DNA of 64,000 nucleotides from Pseudomonas syringae CC1557 (GTDB lineage: Bacteria; Pseudomonadota; Gammaproteobacteria; Pseudomonadales; Pseudomonadaceae). The position numbers were made by a program, and so were the translations under genes. Location of the stretch: assembly GCF_000452705.1 (NCBI RefSeq), contig NZ_CP007014.1:1302001-1366000 (forward strand). Direction: 5' to 3'. This document shows, piece by piece, positions 56,288-64,000 of the stretch (within the stretch, counting starts at the first letter, position 1; every line of letters begins with the position of its first letter). The notes under the pieces were generated by a model. That model made no database searches and had not been told where the DNA came from. It was given only the letters and a program-made list of their open reading frames with translations.

Positions 56288-56781
56288 TACAGCTTAATCC
56301 TTAGAATTGCTTGAACTTCCTGTATCGTCAGATTTTTGCACCATTGACCTAGCTTTTCAGAAGATCTAAGCATTTCTTTGATTTTTTCGTTTAGGTCGTT
56401 AGGTGCTTTGGATCTTAAGCTCGCTACCTCAGCGGTCGCTGTATTGAGAGAAATAAATCCACATTGGATAGCAATGGAAATCGAGGCTAAAGTCACCTCT
56501 TTGAGCTTTAATATTCGTCCTTGAATGCCGTATAGAATTTCCTGCTCCCCCTTAAACTTTCCTGCAAATACGCGCAACCCCGAGGAGGGGAAAGTCGACT
56601 TGGCCGCCTCTCGAAGTTCTTGGTGGTATAAAATTGGTAGCACTACGAAGAGCAAAGGCATGCAAGGAAGTGCGCTGTTACCTTTTGGGGCATAACCTTC
56701 TGCAAATCGCCAAACTAGCGAAGCACCTAAAGCAGGATTCTGCATCAAGTAAATTTCGTCGAGGTCTTGATTAGGCCGCAT
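56287..56781 (-). CDS. ABC-3C system middle component
   Basis: A 164-residue protein between the effector and the ATPase. The sequence follows the middle-component pattern as I know it: YLMQNPALGASLVWRFAEGY near the start, LPCMPLLFVVLPILYHQELR, a central GKFKGEQEILYGIQGRILKL, and a C-terminal SEKLGQWCKNLT helix. These small helical proteins bridge the ATPase and the CTD/effector. It starts 40 bp after the effector gene ends and overlaps the ATPase start by one base. No enzymatic residues are visible. Confidence 0.88.
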   Translation of the reverse strand: MRPNQDLDEIYLMQNPALGASLVWRFAEGYAPKGNSALPCMPLLFVVLPILYHQELREAAKSTFPSSGLRVFAGKFKGEQEILYGIQGRILKLKEVTLASISIAIQCGFISLNTATAEVASLRSKAPNDLNEKIKEMLRSSEKLGQWCKNLTIQEVQAILRIKL

Positions 56782-56821
56782 CCTTGAGCTCCATCTTGTT
56801 TTCCTTTGTCCGATTTTCGTG

Positions 56822-57994
56822 TTACGAGATACTATTAAGCTTCTTTTCTAGCAGTTCTTTGTATTTGGGGTGCCAGCCAATAAGCTGCTTGTCAGCTAAG
56901 TAATGAAAGGTGCCCCTGGGAAAGTAGTCTGGTGCGCTCTTGCCATTTATCGGAGGGTTGAGCGCGTGGCACCTCAAGAATAAGAACTCGCCTTTTTCCA
57001 CATGGGTAAGCTTTGATGTGGAACCCTTTATATCTAAGTAGTTGCTTCGCCAAAGCTTTTTCAGGTCGTCTACATAATTTTCAAACTGCGATTCGACAAT
57101 GAATCCGACCTCTGCCCAGCGAGTTTTGCCAGTTTTGGATCGCATGAAATCCGCCATGGCCCTTAGCTTTTCTCTCTGGCCTTGTTCGATCAGTTCAAGC
57201 TGATACATCATTACAGGGTGCTTACTGATGTTGGCTTCGACCTCCAAGTGCTCGGGAGTAGGGATAGTATAGGTAAGTAGGTATTCGTAGGAGAATTTCG
57301 AGCAATAGGTAGACAGCCAGTCAGCGAATAAATTTTTTTCCAGGGCTGCATGTTTTCGTGCGCCAATCAGTTCATCTGAACGTAATTTTACCCAGCCTAT
57401 GACAGTGCAGCAGACCTCGTCTAAAGATATATCGGCAACAGTATTTCGCAGTATGTCTTTAATTGGCTTTATTGGGTCACTGTCTCCGCAGTCATAGCTA
57501 AATCTGACAATTAATTGATGTAGTTTATGAGGGTCGTAGTTTAAGAATTTTTTTAAATATTTTTCGCAACCGGTTGGTTTTTCTTTCTTGACACGTTTTT
57601 TGATTTTCTCGACGGCTTCACGAGCATACTCAATCGAGTGCGCGAATTTTAGAAGATCTGCGATATCACCCTGCTTCTGCTGTACCACGTACAAGTGAAA
57701 CCGGGTATGAGCTAGGTCAATGTGGCCGGCCTCAATTGTATCGATCCAGTTGGCGAAGGTTTTCCAGAGGTCGATTGACCAATCTGATATGGGGTTAGTT
57801 ACCAGTCCGCTTTTAGACTGCTCGACTAAGACCTCGCCGTCGGGCTGAACGACATCAGTGTCATCTAAAATCTCAAGGGCGACGTGTGAGCCTGCAGGTG
57901 CTAGCAGCAGATGAAGGCATTGTCTAGTCGGTTGGATCGAAAATCCGAAATACTGCCCAGGTACTGAGGATTTGATCAATGGCTGGGTTTGCAT
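56822..57994 (-). CDS. ABC-3C effector/CTD protein with nuclease-like N-terminus
   Basis: A 390-residue protein, the first gene of the ABC-3C operon. The N-terminus has the restriction-endonuclease-like pattern of DUF4297-type effectors: Glu41 and Asp44-Asp45 in VALEILDDTDV, then Gln59-x-Lys61 in VLVEQSKS, followed by ISDWSIDLWKTFANWID. The middle and C-terminal parts (CCTVIGWVKLRSDELIGARK and WAEVGFIVESQFENYVDDLK, with FLRCHALNPP) match ABC-3C C-terminal domain proteins. It probably cleaves DNA when the DUF3732 ATPase signals invasion. The coding sequence is conspicuously AT-rich compared with the flanks, a sign of recent transfer. The ribosome site is poorly placed, so the start may be slightly different. 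Confidence 0.85.
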   Translation of the reverse strand: MQTQPLIKSSVPGQYFGFSIQPTRQCLHLLLAPAGSHVALEILDDTDVVQPDGEVLVEQSKSGLVTNPISDWSIDLWKTFANWIDTIEAGHIDLAHTRFHLYVVQQKQGDIADLLKFAHSIEYAREAVEKIKKRVKKEKPTGCEKYLKKFLNYDPHKLHQLIVRFSYDCGDSDPIKPIKDILRNTVADISLDEVCCTVIGWVKLRSDELIGARKHAALEKNLFADWLSTYCSKFSYEYLLTYTIPTPEHLEVEANISKHPVMMYQLELIEQGQREKLRAMADFMRSKTGKTRWAEVGFIVESQFENYVDDLKKLWRSNYLDIKGSTSKLTHVEKGEFLFLRCHALNPPINGKSAPDYFPRGTFHYLADKQLIGWHPKYKELLEKKLNSIS

Positions 57995-58708
57995 GCCTCT
58001 TTGCTATTCCTTTGCGAGTCGCGGCTTGTCCAAGGAGCTATGTAGCCCAATGAGAGTGCTGTCAGCGCTAAGGATGATATCAGATTGCTGCCTTGGTGTG
58101 GTGAGGGCGTACATGGGGTCCTGCCCTGCTACATCGGCGATTAGCTATCTTCGTCGGTCAGCTTCCAAGCGCGCCCTAACTGGACTTATAAATGAGAGTG
58201 ATAATTTGGTCCGACCCGCTTTTTTGGTCGGATAAGCAATGTTATTTACAATCCATTGTGTAAAAAATTAGGATTCAGGAGGTTCGTTCTATCACTCGTT
58301 CAAGGAATGCGTGTGAGAGTGGCTGGAAACGAGATTGTAGGTGTTAATGTAATATGTGCAGCCTTCGCTGGACGAAAGGATCGTACACGCTTTTGGTTAT
58401 GAATTATTAACGATTGATATACATGTACCGATAGTTATCTGAATAATTTATGATCTTTGATGCATGCCGGGGCACTCACATTATCTCTGTCTTTGGTGGC
58501 CAAGCTGTGGAAAATGGCATACAGCGGTCTTGTGGGTAAGTGGGTTCCTACAGAGCGTTTAAGCTGTATGGGCTTATCCACAGACAGCGAGAGTAATATT
58601 GAAAATACCCGCATCCCCTTTGTATAAGCGGAGGTTTCAGGTTCGGCTGGCTTTGAGCCATTCGCTAACACTACGGCGCGTCTCCTGCCTTGCCCAAGCC
58701 TTAACTGT
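57995..58708. other. AT-rich non-coding right border of the island
   Basis: 714 bp with no supported gene. The first part must hold the ABC-3C promoter on the minus strand. A hairpin TCCGACC/GGTCGGA with a T-rich loop is at 58210-58232 and a small palindrome ACAATCCATTGT at 58248-58259. The last about 270 bp can be read as an out-of-frame C-terminal extension of the channel gene on the minus strand. No tRNA or attachment-site repeat was found. Confidence 0.5.
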
Positions 58709-60013
58709 CTAAAGTATGTGGCGCCCCTTTTTGTGCGGATAAAGTGCCAACCGACCCCCCCCCCCCCCCCGCAACCCCACCCGCATATCCGCCCCACTAG
58801 GCTGCTGATACAAACTCAACCCAAACTCCGGCATCACCGTAATCAGATAATCGAAAATATCCCCCTGTATCCGCTCGTAATCCACCCACACCGTCGTGCG
58901 GGTGAAGCAGTAGATTTCCAGCGGAATGCCTTGCGAGGTGGGTTCGAGCTGGCGGACCATGCAGGTCATGTTTGGGTTGATGTCGACGTGGCTCTTCACA
59001 TACGCCAGGGCGTAGGCGCGAAAGGTGCCGATGTTGGTCATGCGCCGACGGTTGGCGGACATTTGTGCGACGTTGCCTTGCGCTTCGTTCCACGCGCGGA
59101 GTTCGGCCTGCTTGCGGCCGATGTAGTCGGTGAGTAAATGGATTTGCATGAGTTGCTGCTCTTCATCGTCGCGCACGAAGCGCACGCCGCTGGCGTCGAT
59201 GAACAGGCTGCGTTTGATGCGTCGTCCGCCTGATTGCTGCATGCCGCGCCAGTTGCGGAAGGACTCGGACATCAGGCGCCAGGTCGGGATGGAGACGATG
59301 GTTTTGTCGAAATTCTGCACCTTGACGGTGTGCAGGGTGATGTCCACCACGTCGCCATCGGCGCCCACCTGCGGCATTTCGATCCAGTCGCCGACGCGCA
59401 GCATGTCGTTGCTGGTCAACTGCACGCTGGCGACAAACGACAGCAGGGTGTCCTTGTAGACCAACAGGATGACCGCCGACATGGCACCGAGGCCGGACAG
59501 CAGCAACAGCGGCGAGCGGTCGATCAGTGTGGCGACGATGATGATCCCGGCGAACACATACAGGATCATCTTCGACAGTTGCACGTAGCCTTTGATAGAG
59601 CGGGTGCGGGCGTGTTCGGTGCGGGCGTAGATGTCCAGCAGGGCGTTGAGCAGCGCGCCGATGGCCAGGGTCATGAACAGGATGGTGAAGGCCATGGCGA
59701 TATTGCCGATCACGTTCCTGCCCGCAGTACTCAGGCCGGGTACCAGCGTGAGGCCGAACTGGATGACCAGCGAAGGCACCATCTGCGCCAGTCGGTGGAA
59801 AACCTTGTTATGGCGGAAATCGTTGACCCAGTGCAGGGAAGGCTGACGGCCCAGCATCCTGACCGCGTGCAGAACCAGAAAGCGCGCCACACGGCCGAGT
59901 ACCAGCGCGGTGGTCAGCAGCAGGATCAGGGCCAGCCCGGTGCGTACCCACGGATGCTGGTCGAGCATGTCCCAGAGTTCCTGAGCGCGAAGCCAAAGCG
60001 ATTGAATATCCAT
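58709..60013 (-). CDS. Mechanosensitive ion channel, MscS family (YbdG-like)
   Basis: A 434-residue inner-membrane protein with about five hydrophobic helices, then the MscS pore and beta domain: LSGLGAMSAVILLVYKDTLL, SNDMLRVGDWIEMPQVGADG, and VVDITLHTVKVQNFDKTIVS. The long cytosolic domain and length fit YbdG-type channels, which protect against osmotic stress. The last codons run through a 16-base G tract (58755-58770 on this strand) encoding a Gly run, then RLALYPHKKGRHIL and stop. Change of the tract length by one base would swap this tail for one of about 110 or about 18 residues. The gene follows the AT-rich island border. Confidence 0.9.
   Translation of the reverse strand: MDIQSLWLRAQELWDMLDQHPWVRTGLALILLLTTALVLGRVARFLVLHAVRMLGRQPSLHWVNDFRHNKVFHRLAQMVPSLVIQFGLTLVPGLSTAGRNVIGNIAMAFTILFMTLAIGALLNALLDIYARTEHARTRSIKGYVQLSKMILYVFAGIIIVATLIDRSPLLLLSGLGAMSAVILLVYKDTLLSFVASVQLTSNDMLRVGDWIEMPQVGADGDVVDITLHTVKVQNFDKTIVSIPTWRLMSESFRNWRGMQQSGGRRIKRSLFIDASGVRFVRDDEEQQLMQIHLLTDYIGRKQAELRAWNEAQGNVAQMSANRRRMTNIGTFRAYALAYVKSHVDINPNMTCMVRQLEPTSQGIPLEIYCFTRTTVWVDYERIQGDIFDYLITVMPEFGLSLYQQPSGADMRVGLRGGGGGRLALYPHKKGRHIL
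58755..58770. repeat. 16-base poly-C homopolymer inside the channel gene
   Basis: Sixteen uninterrupted Cs on the plus strand (Gs in the coding strand) within the last codons of the MscS-family gene. Tracts of this length slip during replication and are also prone to sequencing error. Confidence 0.9.
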
Positions 60014-60169
60014 GAAACCCGAGGCCCGAGAATGAAGTGGGGGCGTGATTAGAACATTTACCGGGTCGGACGGGGCGGCCAGTGAGCAGGAAGTGTCCGT
60101 TTGGCCGCGATTTCAAATTGTATCGATTGCTGAAGTAAACTCATCGCTCATTATCAAAGGAGTTGCGTC

Positions 60170-61282
60170 TTGCACCTATCCATAGTTCAACGCTGTGCAT
60201 CACGTTTCGGGTTGCAGGCCTTGTTGGTACTGGTCGGCCTGGCATCGTCGACACTGGTCAGTGCCGCCGGTGCGTCACCGACCTACGGTGAAATGGACGC
60301 AGCAGGGTTCGCGAGTACCCCTCGGGAGAACTACGCCCTGCAGGACTTTTCCGATAAATACCGTGCGACGTTGGATATTTCCGCCAAAGACGATGTGTTT
60401 CGTCCTGGCGTCATCAACGTGTACGACAAGGCCAGCGGTGCGGCTTTGATCCGCGTTCAGTCCGATGAACTGGTGCTCGGCACTGACCCCAAAACCGGCA
60501 AGGTCAAAACCAACGTGCACGAGTTGCCCTATGGCGAACAGAGCGTCCTGATCTATCAGGATTTCAACTTCGATGGCATCAAGGATCTGGCCTTGATGGA
60601 CGGGCAGAACAGCTGTTATCACGGCCCCTCGTATCAGGTCTTTCTCGGCACGGCCGATGGTTTCCGGCACAGCGATTCGTTTACCGAACTGGCGCAAAAC
60701 AACTGCGGCATGTTCAGCGTGGATGAGAAGAAACGCGAGATCACCACGATGACCAAGAGCGGCTGTTGCTGGCACCAGGTGTCTACGTACAGCGTCCGTA
60801 ATGGAGAGCCGGTTCTTGAAACGCAGACGGTCATTGAGCATACCGGCGGCTCGGGATTGCCGACTGAAACAGTCAGTCGCAACCAGAATGGCAAGATGAC
60901 TCACACCACCAGCATTGTCTGGGAGGAAGACGAGCAGCGGGAGATTCTTCTGTCGTTCAGGCTCGCGCCGTCCGGTAAACGAATTGTTCTGTTCCGTTCA
61001 GGGGCTGCAAGCCCGGTCTTCTACGCGGCCGTAGACAGTAAGAAGCAGGTCGGGCTGTTGTTCCCCCAGGCTGAGGGAGAACAACTGAAGTACGACGATG
61101 CCAGTCATACATTGAGCTTCGTGCGCGGTGACACTGTTTACCGGATTGTGGCCGACGCCAAGGGTTCGCCCAAAGGTATGCAAGTGGTGGTGCGTGGCAA
61201 AACCACCGACCTGAAACTGCTTGCCGAGCCCGCTCAAGGTTCGCTGAACAAGGTTGCTGATGCGTTGAAAACTGCGCAGTAA
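60170..61282 (+). CDS. Secreted XAC2610-like / FG-GAP-like protein
   Basis: A 370-residue exported protein starting with TTG at 60170, supported by AAAGGAG seven bases upstream. The signal peptide is RFGLQALLVLVGLASSTLVS, with cleavage near SAAG. The segment VLIYQDFNFDGIKDLALMDG is a calcium-binding FG-GAP/EF-hand-like loop as in XAC2610-related proteins, followed by four clustered cysteines (SCYHGPS, NNCGMF, SGCCWH). The family function is not known to me; it may bind a ligand in the periplasm. It is divergent from the channel gene. Confidence 0.82.
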   Translation: MHLSIVQRCASRFGLQALLVLVGLASSTLVSAAGASPTYGEMDAAGFASTPRENYALQDFSDKYRATLDISAKDDVFRPGVINVYDKASGAALIRVQSDELVLGTDPKTGKVKTNVHELPYGEQSVLIYQDFNFDGIKDLALMDGQNSCYHGPSYQVFLGTADGFRHSDSFTELAQNNCGMFSVDEKKREITTMTKSGCCWHQVSTYSVRNGEPVLETQTVIEHTGGSGLPTETVSRNQNGKMTHTTSIVWEEDEQREILLSFRLAPSGKRIVLFRSGAASPVFYAAVDSKKQVGLLFPQAEGEQLKYDDASHTLSFVRGDTVYRIVADAKGSPKGMQVVVRGKTTDLKLLAEPAQGSLNKVADALKTAQ

Positions 61283-61297
61283 TCAGGCGGCGGGGTA

Positions 61298-62191
61298 CTA
61301 GCCCCGATACCTCACCGCCTCGACAAACGCACTGAACGCCGGCGACGCCTGTCGCCGGTTCGGGTAGTACAAGTGAAAGCCTTCAAAATACGGACTCCAG
61401 TCGACCAGCACTTCTTGCAGGCGGCCGCTGGCAATGTGCGGCTGGGCCATGGAGTCCGGCACGTAGGCCAGGCCCACGCCGTCCAGTGCAGCGTTGAGGA
61501 CGTGGATCATGCTGTTGGACGTGAATTGCCCGTTAACCCGGATGTTCAGTTTGCGACTGTCTTTTTCAAACTCCCAGGCGTAGCAACTTCCGTTCGAGGA
61601 ATGGCGGATGTTGATGCAGGTGTGCTGAGTCAGGTCTTGCGGCTGCACTGGCAGCGGATGTTTCTCGAAGTAAGCAGGAGAGCCAACTACTGACAAGCGC
61701 CAGTCCGGGCCGAGGCGCACGGCAATCATGTCCTTGCTGATGGATTCACCCAGACGGATACCCGCATCGAAACGTTCGCTGACAATGTTGGTGAAGCCGT
61801 AGTCGATGCAGACCTCGATCTGTATATCAGGGTACTGCGCCAGAAACCCTGCAAGCATCGGCCGAATGATGCCATCAGCGGCGTCATCGGAGCAGGTGAT
61901 ACGGATCGTACCGGCGGGCTTGTCGCGCAGTTCGCCCAATACTTCGACTTCTGCCGTGATCTGGTCCAGCAGCGGCCCTATCGAACGCATCAGTCGTTCG
62001 CCCGCTTCGGTCGGCGCCACGTTACGTGTGGTCCTCGCTAGCAGGCGCAGGCCCATGCGCTCCTCAAGCGCTCTCATCGTGTGGCTCAGGGCGGATGGCG
62101 TGATGCCCAGTTTGGTGGCTGCCTTGGTAAAGCTCTGCTCCCGGGCCACCAATAGAAAAGCGTGCAGGTCGTTGAGTTTGGGCGTGCTCAT
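61298..62191 (-). CDS. LysR-type regulator divergent from the MFS transporter
   Basis: A 297-residue LysR family protein. The helix-turn-helix is at the N-terminus (HAFLLVAREQSFTKAATKLG, then ITPSALSHTMRALEERMG), followed by the effector-binding domain with QIEVCIDYGFTNIVSERFDAG. It faces the MFS exporter gene across 106 bp, the usual arrangement for local control, and ends 16 bp from the stop of the converging secreted protein. It belongs to the CrgA/YafC-like group by appearance. Confidence 0.92.
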   Translation of the reverse strand: MSTPKLNDLHAFLLVAREQSFTKAATKLGITPSALSHTMRALEERMGLRLLARTTRNVAPTEAGERLMRSIGPLLDQITAEVEVLGELRDKPAGTIRITCSDDAADGIIRPMLAGFLAQYPDIQIEVCIDYGFTNIVSERFDAGIRLGESISKDMIAVRLGPDWRLSVVGSPAYFEKHPLPVQPQDLTQHTCINIRHSSNGSCYAWEFEKDSRKLNIRVNGQFTSNSMIHVLNAALDGVGLAYVPDSMAQPHIASGRLQEVLVDWSPYFEGFHLYYPNRRQASPAFSAFVEAVRYRG

Positions 62192-62297
62192 TGCTGAGTC
62201 TTCCTCACAAGCGCGTGGAAATTGCGGCGTCTAATCATCCTAATGCGTTTGCCATAACCTGTGCCGACTATTTTGATAACCGGCAGGCCAGTGACGC

Positions 62298-63518
62298 ATG
62301 AGTGCATTCGATTCAACTACCGTGAAGCCGACAACAGCCTCACCTCCACCGGCCTGGGGCGCCGTATTCTCGATGGCGCTGTGTGTGGTGGTGCTGATTG
62401 CCTCGGAGTTCATGCCGGTCAGCCTGCTGACCCCTGTCGCGCAGGATCTCGGCATCAGTCAAGGGCAGGCAGGGCAGGCGATTTCGGTGTCCGGTTTTTT
62501 TGCAGTACTGACCAGCCTGCTCAATACGCCATTGACCGGTCATATTGATCGCAAGAAAGTCCTGCTCGGTTTCAGCCTGCTGTTACTGGTATCCGGTGTG
62601 ACCGTCACGCTGGCACCCAACGGCTGGGTGTTCATGACCGGTCGGGCGCTGCTTGGGGTAGCCATCGGCGGCTTCTGGTCGATGTCGACAGCGACCGTGA
62701 TGAAGCTGGTGCCACAGGAGTCTGTCGCCAAGGGCCTGGCGCTGATCAATGGCGGTAACGCCTTGGCTGCCACGGTGGCTGCGCCGTTGGGCAGTTTCAT
62801 GGGGCAATACATCGGCTGGCGTGGCGCTTTTTTTCTGGTGATTCCGCTCGCGGCGCTGGCGTTCGTCTGGCAGTGGCTGAGCCTTCCGGCGATGAGCAAC
62901 TCGCCGAACAGCCGGGCGCGCAATCCGTTTCGACTGCTGCACGATCCGCAGGTGGCCATCGGCATGACCGCCATCCTGTTGCTGTTCATGGGCCAGTTCG
63001 CCGTCTTCACCTATTTGCGCCCGTTTCTGGAAGAGATCACTGGCGTGAGCGTCAGCGCCTTGTCCCTGATGCTGCTGTTGCTGGGTGCCAGTGGGCTGCT
63101 CGGCACTTACCTGATTGGCGCGCTGCTGCAAAACCGCCTTTATGCCTGCCTGATCGCGATCCCACTGGTAATGGCGGTGCTTGCTGGGGCGCTTACCGGT
63201 CTGGGCCATTCGCCTCAGGCCGTTGCCATCGTTCTTGCCGCCTGGGGGCTGATTGCCACGCCAGCGCCGGTCGCCTGGGGCCTGTGGCTGAGCAGGACGC
63301 TGCCCGACGATGCGGAGGCCGGTGGCGGCCTGATGGTGGCGACCATTCAATTGGCAATCACGGCCGGAGCCGGTATCGGCGGCGCGCTGTTCGACCACCT
63401 CGGCTGGTGGAGCCCGTTCGCATTCGGTGGCGTGGTGCTGGCCGGCTCAGCAGCACTGGCCGGTGCCGCCCGACACAACGCTCAGCCCTCGACCAACGAA
63501 GCTTTAAGTCATCGCTGA
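62298..63518 (+). CDS. MFS transporter (DHA1-like, drug or sugar efflux)
   Basis: A 406-residue major facilitator with twelve predicted helices. It has the motif-A-like loop LTGHIDRKKVLLGFSLLLLV, and the DHA1 features GRALLGVAIGGFWSMSTATV and NGGNALAATVAAPLGSFMGQ. It resembles arabinose/sugar-efflux and multidrug DHA1 proteins (AraJ/YdhP-type). Control by the divergent LysR gene is likely. The following gene, a secreted hydrolase, starts 41 bp later in the same direction and may be co-transcribed. Confidence 0.9.
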   Translation: MSAFDSTTVKPTTASPPPAWGAVFSMALCVVVLIASEFMPVSLLTPVAQDLGISQGQAGQAISVSGFFAVLTSLLNTPLTGHIDRKKVLLGFSLLLLVSGVTVTLAPNGWVFMTGRALLGVAIGGFWSMSTATVMKLVPQESVAKGLALINGGNALAATVAAPLGSFMGQYIGWRGAFFLVIPLAALAFVWQWLSLPAMSNSPNSRARNPFRLLHDPQVAIGMTAILLLFMGQFAVFTYLRPFLEEITGVSVSALSLMLLLLGASGLLGTYLIGALLQNRLYACLIAIPLVMAVLAGALTGLGHSPQAVAIVLAAWGLIATPAPVAWGLWLSRTLPDDAEAGGGLMVATIQLAITAGAGIGGALFDHLGWWSPFAFGGVVLAGSAALAGAARHNAQPSTNEALSHR

Positions 63519-63559
63519 ACCCTACAACGCGGGTCAATCATTCAATGAGGAAGTGCTCC

Positions 63560-64000
63560 ATGAAAACGTTTCTTTTGATGCTTGGGCTTTTAATTAGCTC
63601 ATATTCTGCGATAGGAGCAGACATGTCCCACGGTGCCGATAATTTCTACACAAGCGGCAAGGTCTTTGCGCAAAAAGTACTGTTCAACAATCAGTACAAG
63701 ATGAAAGTCGCGGGCAATCTCTTTATCCCCAAGGACTCGAACCCGAACGTCAAAGCGCCTGCAATTATCGTCGGCCATCCGATGGGGGCGGTGAAGGAGC
63801 AAAGCGCCAATCTCTATGCGCAGAAACTGGCCGAGCAGGGATTCGTCACCCTGTCGCTGGACTTGTCGTTCTGGGGCGAGAGCGAAGGGCAGCCGCGTAA
63901 CGCCGTTTCACCCGATCTCTACGCCGAAGACTTCAGCGCCGCAGTAGACTTCCTCGGCACCCAGACATTTGTGGACAAGAACCGCATTGGTGTTGTGGGC
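63560..64000 (+). CDS. Secreted alpha/beta hydrolase, truncated by the window end
   Basis: The first about 147 residues of an exported alpha/beta hydrolase. The ATG at 63560 with GAGGAAG upstream opens a signal peptide (MKTFLLMLGLLISSYSAIG, cleavage before AD). The early segments match dienelactone-hydrolase-like enzymes: PAIIVGHPMGAVKEQSANLY is the oxyanion loop and SLDLSFWGESEGQPRN follows. The nucleophile elbow begins at the end (NRIGVVG). It lies directly after the MFS gene. The gene is cut by the window, not broken. Confidence 0.88.
   Translation, partial: MKTFLLMLGLLISSYSAIGADMSHGADNFYTSGKVFAQKVLFNNQYKMKVAGNLFIPKDSNPNVKAPAIIVGHPMGAVKEQSANLYAQKLAEQGFVTLSLDLSFWGESEGQPRNAVSPDLYAEDFSAAVDFLGTQTFVDKNRIGVVG

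Noticed and set aside
57972..58235. Plus-strand 87-codon ORF at the island border
   Set aside because: No ribosome site, starts inside the effector gene and has no recognisable content.
58435..58797. Minus-strand 120-codon ORF overlapping the channel gene
   Set aside because: Not treated as an independent gene; it is more interesting as an alternative frame of the channel tail after the poly-G tract.

Overview
The window looks like a chromosomal segment of a plant-associated Pseudomonas of the P. syringae group. The evidence is a harpin/pectate-lyase protein of the HopAK1 type preceded by a sequence fitting the HrpL hrp-box; a 1610-residue combined mannuronan C5-epimerase/O-acetylhydrolase of the PsmE type; several copies of a dispersed repeat (core GACGCGGAGCGTCAC...AAATGCAT) that I associate with P. 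syringae genomes; and a core gene order (rapA, two small genes, phaJ, fadD2, fadD1) that matches P. aeruginosa PAO1 PA3308-PA3299 as I remember it. No tRNA, rRNA or CRISPR array was seen.

Layout. 0-2.1 kb: end of a branched-chain amino acid ABC transporter operon (livK, livH cut by the window edge). 2.4-5.2 kb: DUF2288 protein and a membrane MHYT-GGDEF-EAL cyclic-di-GMP protein. 5.2-5.9 kb: repeat-rich gap. 5.9-9.7 kb: rapA, two small conserved genes and a probable ANR-controlled small RNA with a strong terminator. 9.7-11.5 kb: HrpL-type promoter and hopAK1. 11.5-16.1 kb: phaJ-type enoyl-CoA hydratase and tandem acyl-CoA ligases fadD2/fadD1. 16.4-21.7 kb: hrpA helicase and a KAS III-like enzyme. 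21.9-26.8 kb: a 1634-residue leucine-rich-repeat protein with a C-terminal NEL-type E3 ubiquitin ligase domain. 26.8-32.9 kb: acyltransferase, ABC exporter, ppiA, hydrolase, LysR and a small secreted protein. 33.3-38.1 kb: psmE. 38.4-40.7 kb: DMT exporter, SDR, DUF1349. 41.0-47.3 kb: LysR-controlled catabolic module (CitMHS transporter, AtuA-like protein and its small partner) and a secreted alpha/beta hydrolase. 47.5-49.6 kb: scarred accessory DNA with two miniature inverted-repeat elements, a periplasmic helical-repeat protein and an AraC remnant.

49.7-58.0 kb is an AT-richer accessory island carrying two minus-strand operons that look like conflict (defence) systems. The promoter-distal operon encodes a stand-alone GHKL ATPase, a protein with degenerate phosphoribosyltransferase-like segments, and a protein with an HxFHLG...H motif; I do not recognise this trio as a named system and regard it as the best candidate for something undescribed. 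The other is an ABC-three-component (ABC-3C) system: a nuclease-like effector/CTD protein, a middle component and a DUF3732 SMC-like ATPase. From 58.7 kb core-like genes resume: an MscS-family channel whose C-terminal codons contain a 16-base C/G homopolymer, a secreted FG-GAP-like protein, a divergent LysR/MFS pair and a truncated secreted hydrolase.

Functionally the window combines nutrient uptake and fatty-acid activation, plant-interaction functions (HopAK1, NEL ligase, alginate epimerase) and an anti-mobile-element island. All domain calls were made by eye from translated sequence; no database search was run.
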